A stretch of 37,508 nucleotides of DNA from Mycobacterium sp. ENV421 (lineage in GTDB: Bacteria > Actinomycetota > Actinomycetes > Mycobacteriales > Mycobacteriaceae), in assembly GCF_002887815.1 (NCBI RefSeq), contig NZ_PDHO01000037.1, positions 1 through 37,508 of the forward strand, in the 5' to 3' direction. Each line of letters begins with the position of its first letter. Position 1 is the stretch's first letter. Shown here piece after piece: positions 1 through 6,068 of this stretch. The position numbers and the translations under genes are program-made. The notes under the pieces are model-generated. The model was not told the origin of the DNA and did not search any database. It saw only the letters and a list, made by a program, of their open reading frames with translations.

Positions 1-220
1 GCCCACCCACCCGGGGCAAGCCAACTCAGATGTCACCTATTCGTGCAGCAGACCCATCTGACGCGCAAGCTGCTCGCGGGAAGACCTCGACATGACATCG
101 TTTGAGTCAGTGATTGGTGCTGAGACCACCACAATGCTGGGGTCGCGGCCCTTGATCCAAGGCGCGTAGCACCTCCCGAATGTGAGGGGTATGTCAGTGC
201 CCAAAATGGCCGGTCTGGGC
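1..220. other. Left edge without a confident gene
   Basis: No convincing complete gene is visible here. On the minus strand a segment ends at a TAG at 37-39 and reads upstream as ...SREQLARQMGLLHE. A second minus frame around 155-185 reads HIREVLRALDQG. The two would join into one protein-like stretch if a frame change near 148-155 is allowed. Neither has a convincing start and I do not recognise a family. It may be a decayed gene or chance coding-like sequence. Confidence 0.25.
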
Positions 221-226
221 GATACT
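221..226 (+). promoter_or_regulatory. Putative -10 element of the GntR-type regulator
   Basis: GATACT lies 6 nt before the GTG at 233, the spacing expected for a leaderless mycobacterial transcript. It keeps A at position 2 and T at position 6 of TANNNT but has G at position 1. No Shine-Dalgarno sequence precedes the GTG. Confidence 0.35.
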
Positions 227-232
227 TAGCAT

Positions 233-598
233 GTGTCGGATTTGGGGGTCTGGTTACGCGTCGACGGACAGGCCTCGCGGCCGTTGTTTGATCAGCTCAG
301 AACACAGATCATCGAGGGGATCCGGGACGGGCGCCTGTCGCCCGGCACCAGGCTGCCGACGGTGCGCGAGCTGGCCGGTCAGCTGAATCTGGCCGTCAAC
401 ACCGTCGCGCGGGCCTACCGCGAACTGGAAACCGCAGGAATCGTCGAAACCCGCGGCCGTTTTGGCACGTTCGTGGCCCGCGCCGATCCGGCCGACGCCG
501 CGATGGCGGCGGCGGCCCACGCCTATGTCGAAGCCGCCCGTGCGCTGGGACTGGGCAAGCAGGAGGCGCTGCAATATCTGGACAACGCGTTCGGCTGA
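233..598 (+). CDS. GntR-family transcriptional regulator, YtrA-like
   Basis: This 121-residue protein is a DNA-binding repressor-type regulator. Residues about 10-80 form the GntR winged helix-turn-helix: PLFDQLRTQIIEGI, then GTRLPTVRELA and NTVARAYRELETAGIVETR, ending in the GTFV wing. Only about 40 residues follow. There is no large FadR or HutC effector domain, which is the pattern of the short YtrA subfamily, whose members often control neighbouring transport genes. The GTG start follows a likely leaderless promoter. The gene faces the convergent methyltransferase with a 4-nt gap. From memory, the size and position match M. tuberculosis Rv1152. The ligand and targets cannot be read from the sequence. 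Confidence 0.88.
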   Translation: MSDLGVWLRVDGQASRPLFDQLRTQIIEGIRDGRLSPGTRLPTVRELAGQLNLAVNTVARAYRELETAGIVETRGRFGTFVARADPADAAMAAAAHAYVEAARALGLGKQEALQYLDNAFG

Positions 599-602
599 CC
601 CG

Positions 603-1430
603 TCAGCCGAATTCCAGCAGGGTGTAGGAGCCGCGGAAGCGCTTCGTCGGGCCGAAGTTCCAGATCGCCGGCCACACCGTGTCGAAGAAGAAACCGCGGC
701 CCTTGGGCATCGGGATGTCGTGGACCGCGGTGATCCCCGGCACCGTGTTGACCAGGTCGGCCAGCTGCACGGTGGTCAGGCTGAACGGCATCGGTGGGAC
801 GCGGTAGTGCTTCGAGGACTTCATACCCTTCGGGGCAAGCTTCTTGACGAACACCGGCGGCATGTCGAAGAACATCTGGCCGCCCGGAAAACGCTTGGCG
901 CACTGGACAATAAGGTCCATCGCCTCGTTCGGCTGCAGGTACATCAGCAGGCCCTCGGCGGTGATGAACACACCGTTGGAGGTATCGATTCGGTCCATCC
1001 AGCTGTAGTCCAGCGCGGACTGCGCCAGCGCGGTGATTCGCGGAGACGACGGCAGCAGACGCTCACGCAGCTCGATCACCGGCGGCAGGTCCACCGACAC
1101 CCAGTGGAACTGAGGATCGGCGATGGCATCGCTCAACCGCCAGAAGCTGGTTTGGAAACCTTCGGCCAGCGCGACGACGGTGGCCTTGGGATGCGTGCGC
1201 AGATAGCTGACCGCGCAGGAGTCGACGGCCAGCGAGCGCAGCGCCATCTCCTGGCCCTTGCGACCGAACTTGCCGAAGTCGAAGTCGATGGAGTCGACGA
1301 CCTTGATCGCCATGGGGTCGCGCAGGATCGCGCCGGGCAGACTCGCCTGGTGGGCGCGGCCGTTGAGCGTCAGCAGCGCGGTTTCGGAGACGCCGCCCAG
1401 CTGGCTTGCGTCGATCTTTTCCGTTGTCAT
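603..1430 (-). CDS. Leucine carboxyl methyltransferase-family O-methyltransferase (Omt-like)
   Basis: This is a 275-residue SAM-dependent methyltransferase. The central part reads VVALAEGFQTSFWRL then VSVDLPPVIELRERLLP, the glycine-containing SAM loop and the acidic strand end typical of the LCM/Tcm-type family found in many mycobacterial copies. GVFITAEGLLMYLQPNEAM and GGQMFFDMPPVF are further family landmarks. The substrate is unknown; LCM-family members methylate protein C-termini, polyketides or small acids. The start ATG overlaps the stop of the upstream DUF1697 gene in an ATGA junction, so the two are probably one translationally coupled operon. The position resembles omt (Rv1153c) of M. 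tuberculosis, a recollection and not a search result. Confidence 0.85.
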   Translation of the reverse strand: MTTEKIDASQLGGVSETALLTLNGRAHQASLPGAILRDPMAIKVVDSIDFDFGKFGRKGQEMALRSLAVDSCAVSYLRTHPKATVVALAEGFQTSFWRLSDAIADPQFHWVSVDLPPVIELRERLLPSSPRITALAQSALDYSWMDRIDTSNGVFITAEGLLMYLQPNEAMDLIVQCAKRFPGGQMFFDMPPVFVKKLAPKGMKSSKHYRVPPMPFSLTTVQLADLVNTVPGITAVHDIPMPKGRGFFFDTVWPAIWNFGPTKRFRGSYTLLEFG

Positions 1431-1948
1431 GTCAATACCTTCGCCAGAGTGCGCACGTTGCGCGTGGTGGTCGACGACTTGTAGCGCTTCTTACCCATCG
1501 TCTTACCGACGGCCGAGTCCAGCGTCGAGGACTTGGGGACCTGCCAGTACAGGACGCCGTCGCCGCGTTCGATCTTCTCGTCGGGTCCGGCGTCGCCGGC
1601 CAGATCGGCCAGCTCGTCGAGAACCTTCCCGTCGCTGACGAACGTGACGTACGAGTGATACCCCTCGACCTCGCGTTCGAACGGATAGCCGTCGGCGATG
1701 GTGCGCAGAGTCTCGAGGTCGTACACCAGCACCCAGGCTTCGTAACCGAACGCATCCCGAAGTGCCGCTTCGGCTTTCGTGCGCACCGTCGTGGCGGCGG
1801 CACCGCTGTCCAGCAACACGTTGCCGCTGGCGAGGATGGTGCGCACCTCGGTGAACCCGGCGCCGGTGAGTGCCTCGGCGACGTCGGCCATCTTCATGGT
1901 CGTTCCGCTCACGTTCACACCGCGCAGGAAAGCCGCGTAGCGGGTCAT
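1427..1948 (-). CDS. DUF1697 domain protein
   Basis: This 173-residue protein begins with RYAAFLRGVNVSGTTMKMADV, the hallmark opening of DUF1697, followed by EALTGAGFTEVRTILASGNVLL. The full family length (about 170-180) is present and no signal peptide or membrane segment is visible. The biochemical function of DUF1697 is not established. The C-terminal part is Lys/Arg-rich (MGKKRYKSSTTTRNVRTL). The start lies 7 nt after a TAGCAT -10 hexamer on the minus strand (1961-1956), so the mRNA is probably leaderless. The stop overlaps the methyltransferase start by 4 nt, so the two are likely co-expressed. Confidence 0.85.
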   Translation of the reverse strand: MTRYAAFLRGVNVSGTTMKMADVAEALTGAGFTEVRTILASGNVLLDSGAAATTVRTKAEAALRDAFGYEAWVLVYDLETLRTIADGYPFEREVEGYHSYVTFVSDGKVLDELADLAGDAGPDEKIERGDGVLYWQVPKSSTLDSAVGKTMGKKRYKSSTTTRNVRTLAKVLT

Positions 1949-1979
1949 GTTCTCGATGCTAGCGACGTAGGCTCGGGGG
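1949..1979. promoter_or_regulatory. Divergent leaderless promoter pair, DUF1697 and PPOX gene
   Basis: The 31-bp gap between two divergent start codons holds two back-to-back -10 hexamers. TAGCAT (minus, 1961-1956) is 7 nt from the DUF1697 ATG. TAGGCT (plus, 1968-1973) is 6 nt from the PPOX ATG. Six base pairs separate the hexamers, so each promoter's -35 region would lie in the other gene's coding sequence. Confidence 0.5.
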
Positions 1980-2423
1980 ATGTCCCGTCAGGTGTTCGAC
2001 GACAAACTGCTGGCGGTGATCGCGGGCAACTCACTGGGCGTGCTCGCGACCATCAAACGTGACGGCCGCCCGCAGCTGTCCAACGTGACGTATCACTTCG
2101 ACCGGCGCAATCTCGTCGTCGAAGTCTCCATCACCGAGCCGCGCGCCAAGACCCGCAATCTGCGCCGAGACCCGAGGGCCTCGCTCCTGGTGTCCTCCGA
2201 CGACGGCTGGTCCTATGCCGTCGCCGACGGCAACGCCATCCTCACCCCGCCCGCGGCCGAACCGCACGACGACACCGTCGAAGCGCTCGTCGCGCTGTAT
2301 CGCAACGTCGCCGGTGAGCATCCGGACTGGGACGACTACCGACGCGCCATGGTCACCGACCGCCGGGTGCTGCTGAAGCTGCCGATCTCGCACGTCTACG
2401 GAATGCCGCCCGGCATCCGCTGA
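1980..2423 (+). CDS. PPOX-class F420-dependent enzyme (Rv1155-like)
   Basis: This 147-residue protein has the split beta-barrel of the pyridoxamine-5'-phosphate-oxidase superfamily. N-terminal GVLATIKRDGRPQLSNVTYHF and the later EPRAKTRNLRRDPRASLLV are typical of the actinobacterial F420-binding branch. Rv1155 of M. tuberculosis, as I recall also 147 residues, is the likely ortholog and binds F420 rather than FMN. The natural substrate is not certain. It ends in the family-typical HVYGMPPGIR. The ATG follows a TAGGCT hexamer at leaderless spacing and has no Shine-Dalgarno. The F420 synthesis gene fbiC lies about 31 kb downstream in the same window. Confidence 0.9.
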   Translation: MSRQVFDDKLLAVIAGNSLGVLATIKRDGRPQLSNVTYHFDRRNLVVEVSITEPRAKTRNLRRDPRASLLVSSDDGWSYAVADGNAILTPPAAEPHDDTVEALVALYRNVAGEHPDWDDYRRAMVTDRRVLLKLPISHVYGMPPGIR

Positions 2424-2432
2424 CCCACGGGT

Positions 2433-2438
2433 TAGTCT
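2433..2438 (+). promoter_or_regulatory. Putative -10 element of the DUF5302 gene
   Basis: TAGTCT is followed by 6 nt and the ATG at 2445. This TANNNT spacing implies a leaderless mRNA. The site lies in the 21-nt gap after the PPOX stop. Confidence 0.42.
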
Positions 2439-2444
2439 GACCGC

Positions 2445-2621
2445 ATGGCCGAATCAGAGTCCGAACCGCAGGACGACAACAAGCGCAAGTTCCGCGAGGC
2501 GCTGGAGCGCAAGAAGGCGAAGTCTGCGGGCGGCTCGGCGCACACGGACAGCGGCCCCAAGCAGCCCCGCTCGCACGGGCCGGTGGAGAACCGGCGGGAA
2601 TTCCGCCGTAAGAGCGGCTAG
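2445..2621 (+). CDS. DUF5302 small hydrophilic protein
   Basis: This 58-residue protein reads MAESESEPQDDNKRKFREAL, then ERKKAKSAGGSAHTDSGPKQ, and closes with VENRREFRRKSG. It is acidic at the start and strongly basic after, without hydrophobic segments, as in the small actinobacterial DUF5302 family, whose function is unknown. FREALERKK and the FRRKSG end are the family landmarks. The stop codon TAG is embedded in CTAG, shared with the TAG of the convergent MFS gene. It is short but its composition and codon use look coding. Confidence 0.8.
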   Translation: MAESESEPQDDNKRKFREALERKKAKSAGGSAHTDSGPKQPRSHGPVENRREFRRKSG

Positions 2622-3820
2622 CCGGCCACCTGCTCGGAAAGCTCTGCCGCAGGTCGTGATTCCTGCCAGAGAATGGCCGCCAGACACGCCACGGCCAGCA
2701 CCCCCACCGCGACCGCGAACACGGTGCCGCCGGTGCGCAGCCCCCACGCCTGTGCGGCGAAACCCTCCCCGATCACCGGGATCGAAATCGCGATGTAGGC
2801 CACCACGAAATAGGTGGAGCTGACCTCGGCGCGCCGGTCCGCGGGAGTGCGTTCGGCGACCGCCGCCAAGCCGCGGCTGAAGCTGATGCCCTGACCGGCC
2901 CCGGCCACCACAGCCGCGGCGATCAGGCCGGTCAGTGACGAATAGTGCAGGGCGACAACCAGAATGCCCATGCCCACCGCGAGTATGGCGCAGCCAAGCG
3001 CAACCGCGCGCTGCGGTTCGATACGGGTTCCGGCGATCTGCGCGACCGCCGAGGCGCCGAAGATCGAGCCGGCCATCAAGCCGGCCAGCGCATGATTGCC
3101 GATCCCGATGACGTTGGTCAGCAGGGACGGCGCCACCGAGGTGAACAGCCCCGTGACGGCAAAGCCGGCGAAGGCCGCCAGCGCGGCGGTGATGAACACC
3201 GACCGCACCTCGGGCGGCACCGAAAGCCGTTGCAGGCCGAGCTTTCCGGTGCGGCTCGACGTCTCGGGCACTGACAGGATCGCGGCCGCGGCCAGCACCA
3301 TCAACCCGATGTGGACGAGGTAGGTGAGCTTCAGCGGGCTCGGCGCGTACTGCGCCAAGATGCCGGCCAGGATGGGCCCGGTGCCGAGGCCGCCGATGTT
3401 GGCGATGGTCGCCACCGCCGCCGCGCGGGTCCGCCAGCTCGGCGGAGCGGCTTCGATGACCGCCGCGGTGGCGGTGCCGGTGAAGACGCCCGCCGACAAC
3501 CCGGAGAGCACCCGGCCCACCAGAAGCTCGGGCACCGAGTCCGCGAACAGGAACATCACCGCACTCGCCAGCGCGGCGCCGACACCGGCCAGCAGCACCG
3601 GCCGTCGGCCGATGGCGTCGGACCAGCTGCCGAACACCAGCAGCGCGAACAACACCCCGCCGGCGTAGGTGGCATAGATGACGGTCGTCGTCAGCACCGC
3701 GAAGTGCATCTGCTCCGAGTACAGCGCGTACAGCGGAGTGGGCAGCGTGGTGCCCACCATGATCGCGGCGAACGCGTAGGCCAACAGGGCGAAGGCGAAC
3801 GATCTGCGGGTGGATGCCAT
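2618..3820 (-). CDS. MFS transporter
   Basis: This roughly 400-residue major facilitator has about 12 hydrophobic segments. Loop 2-3 carries GSWSDAIGRRPVLLAG, the classic MFS motif A (GxxxDxxGRR). The N-terminus reads TLPTPLYALYSEQM and the second half contains AGAGQGISFSRGLAAVAERTP. These features fit the drug/proton antiporter-like efflux group common in actinobacteria, but the substrate cannot be assigned. I chose the ATG at 3820 (MASTRRSFAF) over an upstream in-frame start at 3871, because that extension would be coded by the palindromic element at 3859-3916. The 3' end shares a CTAG with the convergent DUF5302 gene. Confidence 0.88.
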   Translation of the reverse strand: MASTRRSFAFALLAYAFAAIMVGTTLPTPLYALYSEQMHFAVLTTTVIYATYAGGVLFALLVFGSWSDAIGRRPVLLAGVGAALASAVMFLFADSVPELLVGRVLSGLSAGVFTGTATAAVIEAAPPSWRTRAAAVATIANIGGLGTGPILAGILAQYAPSPLKLTYLVHIGLMVLAAAAILSVPETSSRTGKLGLQRLSVPPEVRSVFITAALAAFAGFAVTGLFTSVAPSLLTNVIGIGNHALAGLMAGSIFGASAVAQIAGTRIEPQRAVALGCAILAVGMGILVVALHYSSLTGLIAAAVVAGAGQGISFSRGLAAVAERTPADRRAEVSSTYFVVAYIAISIPVIGEGFAAQAWGLRTGGTVFAVAVGVLAVACLAAILWQESRPAAELSEQVAG

Positions 3821-3858
3821 GCGAATAGTCAACGCGAGCTCGCTGTGCGCATTCCTGG

Positions 3859-3916
3859 CGAGCAGACACAAACTCGGGCGGATCGGTCCTCTGAAGCCCG
3901 AGTTTGTGTCTGCTCG
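3859..3916. repeat. Perfect 21-bp inverted repeat, probable bidirectional terminator or dispersed palindrome
   Basis: Arms at 3859-3879 and 3896-3916 are perfectly complementary, with the core AGCAGACACAAACTCGGG, around a 16-nt loop (3880-3895). The element sits just past the stop of the acetate-type symporter and upstream of the MFS gene. On the minus strand the A/T-containing part of the stem is not followed by a U tract, so it would be an atypical terminator. A similar-sized element lies at 11074-11133. Confidence 0.75.
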
Positions 3917-3919
3917 GCG

Positions 3920-5554
3920 TTAGTGGTGTGTGGCCTTCTCGGCGCCGACACCGGTCAGCGAGCGGACCTCCATTTCGGCATTGATCTCCGGATCGCCGGT
4001 GTCGTTGGACGTCAGCGTCCCGATGATGCCGAGGACGAACGCCAGCGGAATCGACACGATGCCGGGGTTGGCCAGCGGGAACCAGTCGAAATTGGCGCCG
4101 GGGATCATCGCGGTCTTGTTGCCCGAGACGGCCGGTGAGAACACGATCAGCACCAGGCAGCTGATCAGGCCGCCGTACATGCTCCACAGGGCGCCGCGGG
4201 TGTTGAACCGCTTCCAGTACAGCGAGTACACGATCGTCGGCAGATTGGCCGAGGCTGCGACAGCGAAGGCCAGCGCCACCAGGAACGCGACGTTCTGGCC
4301 GTTGGCCAGGATGCCCAGTCCGATCGCGGCGACACCGAGCACCACCGCGGTGATCCGGGAGACCTTGACCTGTTCCTCCTCGGTCACCTTGTGACTCTTG
4401 AGCACGCTTGCATAGACATCGTGGGCGAAGGACGCCGACGCGGTGATGGTTAAACCCGCGACCACGGCCAGGATGGTGGCGAAGGCCACCGCCGAGATGA
4501 CCCCGAGCAGGATCACCCCGCCGAGCTCGAAGGCGAGCAGCGGTGCCGCCGAGTTCTGTCCGCCCGGGGCGGCCAGGATCTTGTCGGGGCCGACCATCGC
4601 GGCCGCGCCGTAGCCCAGCGCCAGGGTGAACAGGTAGAAGGCGCCGATCAGACCGATCGCCCACACCACCGACCGCCGAGCCTCTTTCGCGGTCGGCACC
4701 GTGTAGAAGCGCATCAGCACGTGCGGCAGGCCCGCAGTGCCGAGCACCAGCGCCAGACCCAGCGACAGCAGGTTGATCTTCGAGGTGGTGTTGGCGCCGT
4801 ACTGGGCACCTGGAGCCAGCACGTCGCGGCTGGCGACGCCCTTGGTGGTGGCGTCATGCACCATCTGCTGCGCCGAACCCAGGATGTCGGAGAAGTTCAG
4901 ACCGAACTTGACCAGCACCATGGCCGTCATGATTGCCGCACCCGCGATCAGCAGGACGGCCTTGATGATCTGCACCCAGGTGGTGCCCTTCATGCCGCCG
5001 ACCAGGACGTAGACGATCATCAGCACACCGACCACCGCGATCACGAAGGACTGGGCGGTGCGGCCGTGCACGTCGAGCAGCAGCGCGACCAGGCCGCCGG
5101 CACCGGCCATCTGGGCCAGCAGGTAGAAGAGTGACACCGTCAGCGTCGAGGTGGCCGCGGCCACCCGCACCGGCCGCTGCTTGAGCCGGAAGCTCAACAC
5201 GTCGGCCATCGTGAATTTGCCTGTGTTGCGCAGCAATTCGGCCACCAGCAGGAGGGCGACCAGCCACGCCACCAGGAAGCCGATCGAATAGAGGAAGCCG
5301 TCATAGCCGTACACCGCGATAGCGCCTGCGATGCCGAGAAAGCTTGCCGCAGAAAGGTAGTCACCGGCGATGGCGATGCCGTTCTGCGGTCCGGAAAACG
5401 CCCGGCCGCCGGTGAAGAACTCGGTGGCGTTGGTGTTGGTGCGGCCGGCGCGGATCACGATGAACAACGTGATCAGCACGAAGGCCACGAAGATGCTGAT
5501 GTTGACGACCGGATTGCCGATTCGGGCTGCCTCGGCGAGGACGGTGGTGCTCAC
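3920..5554 (-). CDS. Cation/acetate-type symporter (solute:sodium symporter family)
   Basis: This 544-residue inner-membrane transporter of the SSS family takes up small carboxylates such as acetate with Na+ or H+. About 13 hydrophobic segments are visible. Typical motifs are NGIAIAGDYLSAASFLGIAG (TM2), DVLSFRLKQRPVRVAAA, GGMKGTTWVQIIKAVLL, GLPHVLMRFYTVPTAKEARRS and ANLPTIVYSLYWKRFNTRGA, all shared with ActP. The GTG start at 5554 overlaps the stop of the DUF485 gene (GTGA). The long upstream extension in this frame is low-complexity Arg/His-rich and lies inside the DUF485 gene, so it is rejected. DUF485-ActP pairs are a standard operon. A LytTR operator upstream of the operon suggests two-component control. 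Confidence 0.9.
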   Translation of the reverse strand: MSTTVLAEAARIGNPVVNISIFVAFVLITLFIVIRAGRTNTNATEFFTGGRAFSGPQNGIAIAGDYLSAASFLGIAGAIAVYGYDGFLYSIGFLVAWLVALLLVAELLRNTGKFTMADVLSFRLKQRPVRVAAATSTLTVSLFYLLAQMAGAGGLVALLLDVHGRTAQSFVIAVVGVLMIVYVLVGGMKGTTWVQIIKAVLLIAGAAIMTAMVLVKFGLNFSDILGSAQQMVHDATTKGVASRDVLAPGAQYGANTTSKINLLSLGLALVLGTAGLPHVLMRFYTVPTAKEARRSVVWAIGLIGAFYLFTLALGYGAAAMVGPDKILAAPGGQNSAAPLLAFELGGVILLGVISAVAFATILAVVAGLTITASASFAHDVYASVLKSHKVTEEEQVKVSRITAVVLGVAAIGLGILANGQNVAFLVALAFAVAASANLPTIVYSLYWKRFNTRGALWSMYGGLISCLVLIVFSPAVSGNKTAMIPGANFDWFPLANPGIVSIPLAFVLGIIGTLTSNDTGDPEINAEMEVRSLTGVGAEKATHH

Positions 5555-5901
5555 TGGGCCGTGCCTTCCATCTCGGTGCGGATGGCCTCGGCGCGCGGGT
5601 CGAGCTCCCGGTTGGCGAACCGCACGTACAGGCCCGTGATGAGGAACGTCGTCACGAACTGGCCCAGACCGATGAGCAGCCCGACGTTGACGTTGCCCCA
5701 CACCGAGATCGCCATGAAGTCGTGGGCGAAGGCGCCCAGCAGAACATAGGTGGCGTACCAGATCAGGAAGAAGGCCGTGGTGGGGAACACGAAGCGGCGC
5801 AGTGTGCGGCGCAGCTCCTGAAACTCGGGACTGGCCTGCATGGCCAGGTATTGGGCCCCGCTGGGATGGGTCTCCCGTGGCGGCAGGTCGGTTGTGGACA
5901 C
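5551..5901 (-). CDS. DUF485 membrane protein, symporter partner (YjcH-like)
   Basis: This 116-residue protein has a hydrophilic N-terminus, then FQELRRTLRRFVFPTTAFFL and two membrane segments (about residues 41-62 and 76-97). It ends with YVRFANRELDPRAEAIR. This is the DUF485 layout of YjcH, encoded next to ActP in many bacteria and thought to assist the symporter. The GTG start has a GAGGAG ribosome site 8 nt upstream. It overlaps the symporter by 4 nt, so translation is likely coupled. Upstream lie a TAGCCT -10 element and a LytTR-type direct repeat. Confidence 0.9.
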   Translation of the reverse strand: MSTTDLPPRETHPSGAQYLAMQASPEFQELRRTLRRFVFPTTAFFLIWYATYVLLGAFAHDFMAISVWGNVNVGLLIGLGQFVTTFLITGLYVRFANRELDPRAEAIRTEMEGTAQ

Positions 5902-5925
5902 CGCGTGCTCCTCAGCTCGAAAAGG

Positions 5926-5948
5926 TGTGAACTCCGGTCGTGTTCACA
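5926..5948. promoter_or_regulatory. 7-bp inverted repeat near the DUF485 transcription start
   Basis: TGTGAAC (5926-5932) and GTTCACA (5942-5948) are perfect complements with a 9-nt spacer. The repeat touches the -10 hexamer and would cover the expected transcription start and early leader of the DUF485 operon. The spacing is too long for a CRP/GlxR box (TGTGA-N6-TCACA). It could be a repressor site or a leader hairpin. Confidence 0.4.
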
Positions 5949-5953
5949 GGCTA
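5948..5953 (-). promoter_or_regulatory. Putative -10 element of the DUF485-symporter operon
   Basis: TAGCCT on the minus strand would start transcription near 5941 and give a leader of about 40 nt. No TTGACA-like -35 is visible at 16-18 bp, as expected for an activator-dependent promoter. The LytTR repeats lie about 55-85 bp upstream of this start. Confidence 0.4.
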
Positions 5954-5996
5954 TTGAGAGGTGCATCACAGTCCTAGAGTGCGCGCGGACCGTGCG

Positions 5997-6026
5997 TTGA
6001 ACGGTTGGCGGTCGGCGCTGAACGGT
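5997..6026 (-). promoter_or_regulatory. Predicted LytTR response-regulator operator
   Basis: On the minus strand ACCGTTCAG (6026-6018) and ACCGTTCAA (6005-5997) are separated by exactly 12 nt. The known LytTR consensus is a 9-bp direct repeat [TA][AC][CA]GTTN[AG][TG] spaced by 12-13 bp. The first copy matches 9 of 9 positions and the second 8 of 9. A gene for a LytTR regulator ends about 2.2 kb upstream in the same direction. The site is well placed to activate the DUF485-symporter operon. Confidence 0.65.
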
Positions 6027-6068
6027 CTGCTCGATCGATTCCCGGGTCGCTGCGCTCCAGCCCGCCGG

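Noticed and set aside
2454..4664. 736-codon minus frame across the MFS and symporter genes
   Set aside because: Arg/Gly/His-rich shadow of two well-supported genes in another frame.
5926..5948. CRP/GlxR binding site upstream of DUF485
   Set aside because: The half-sites TGTGA and TCACA are present but separated by 13 nt instead of 6.
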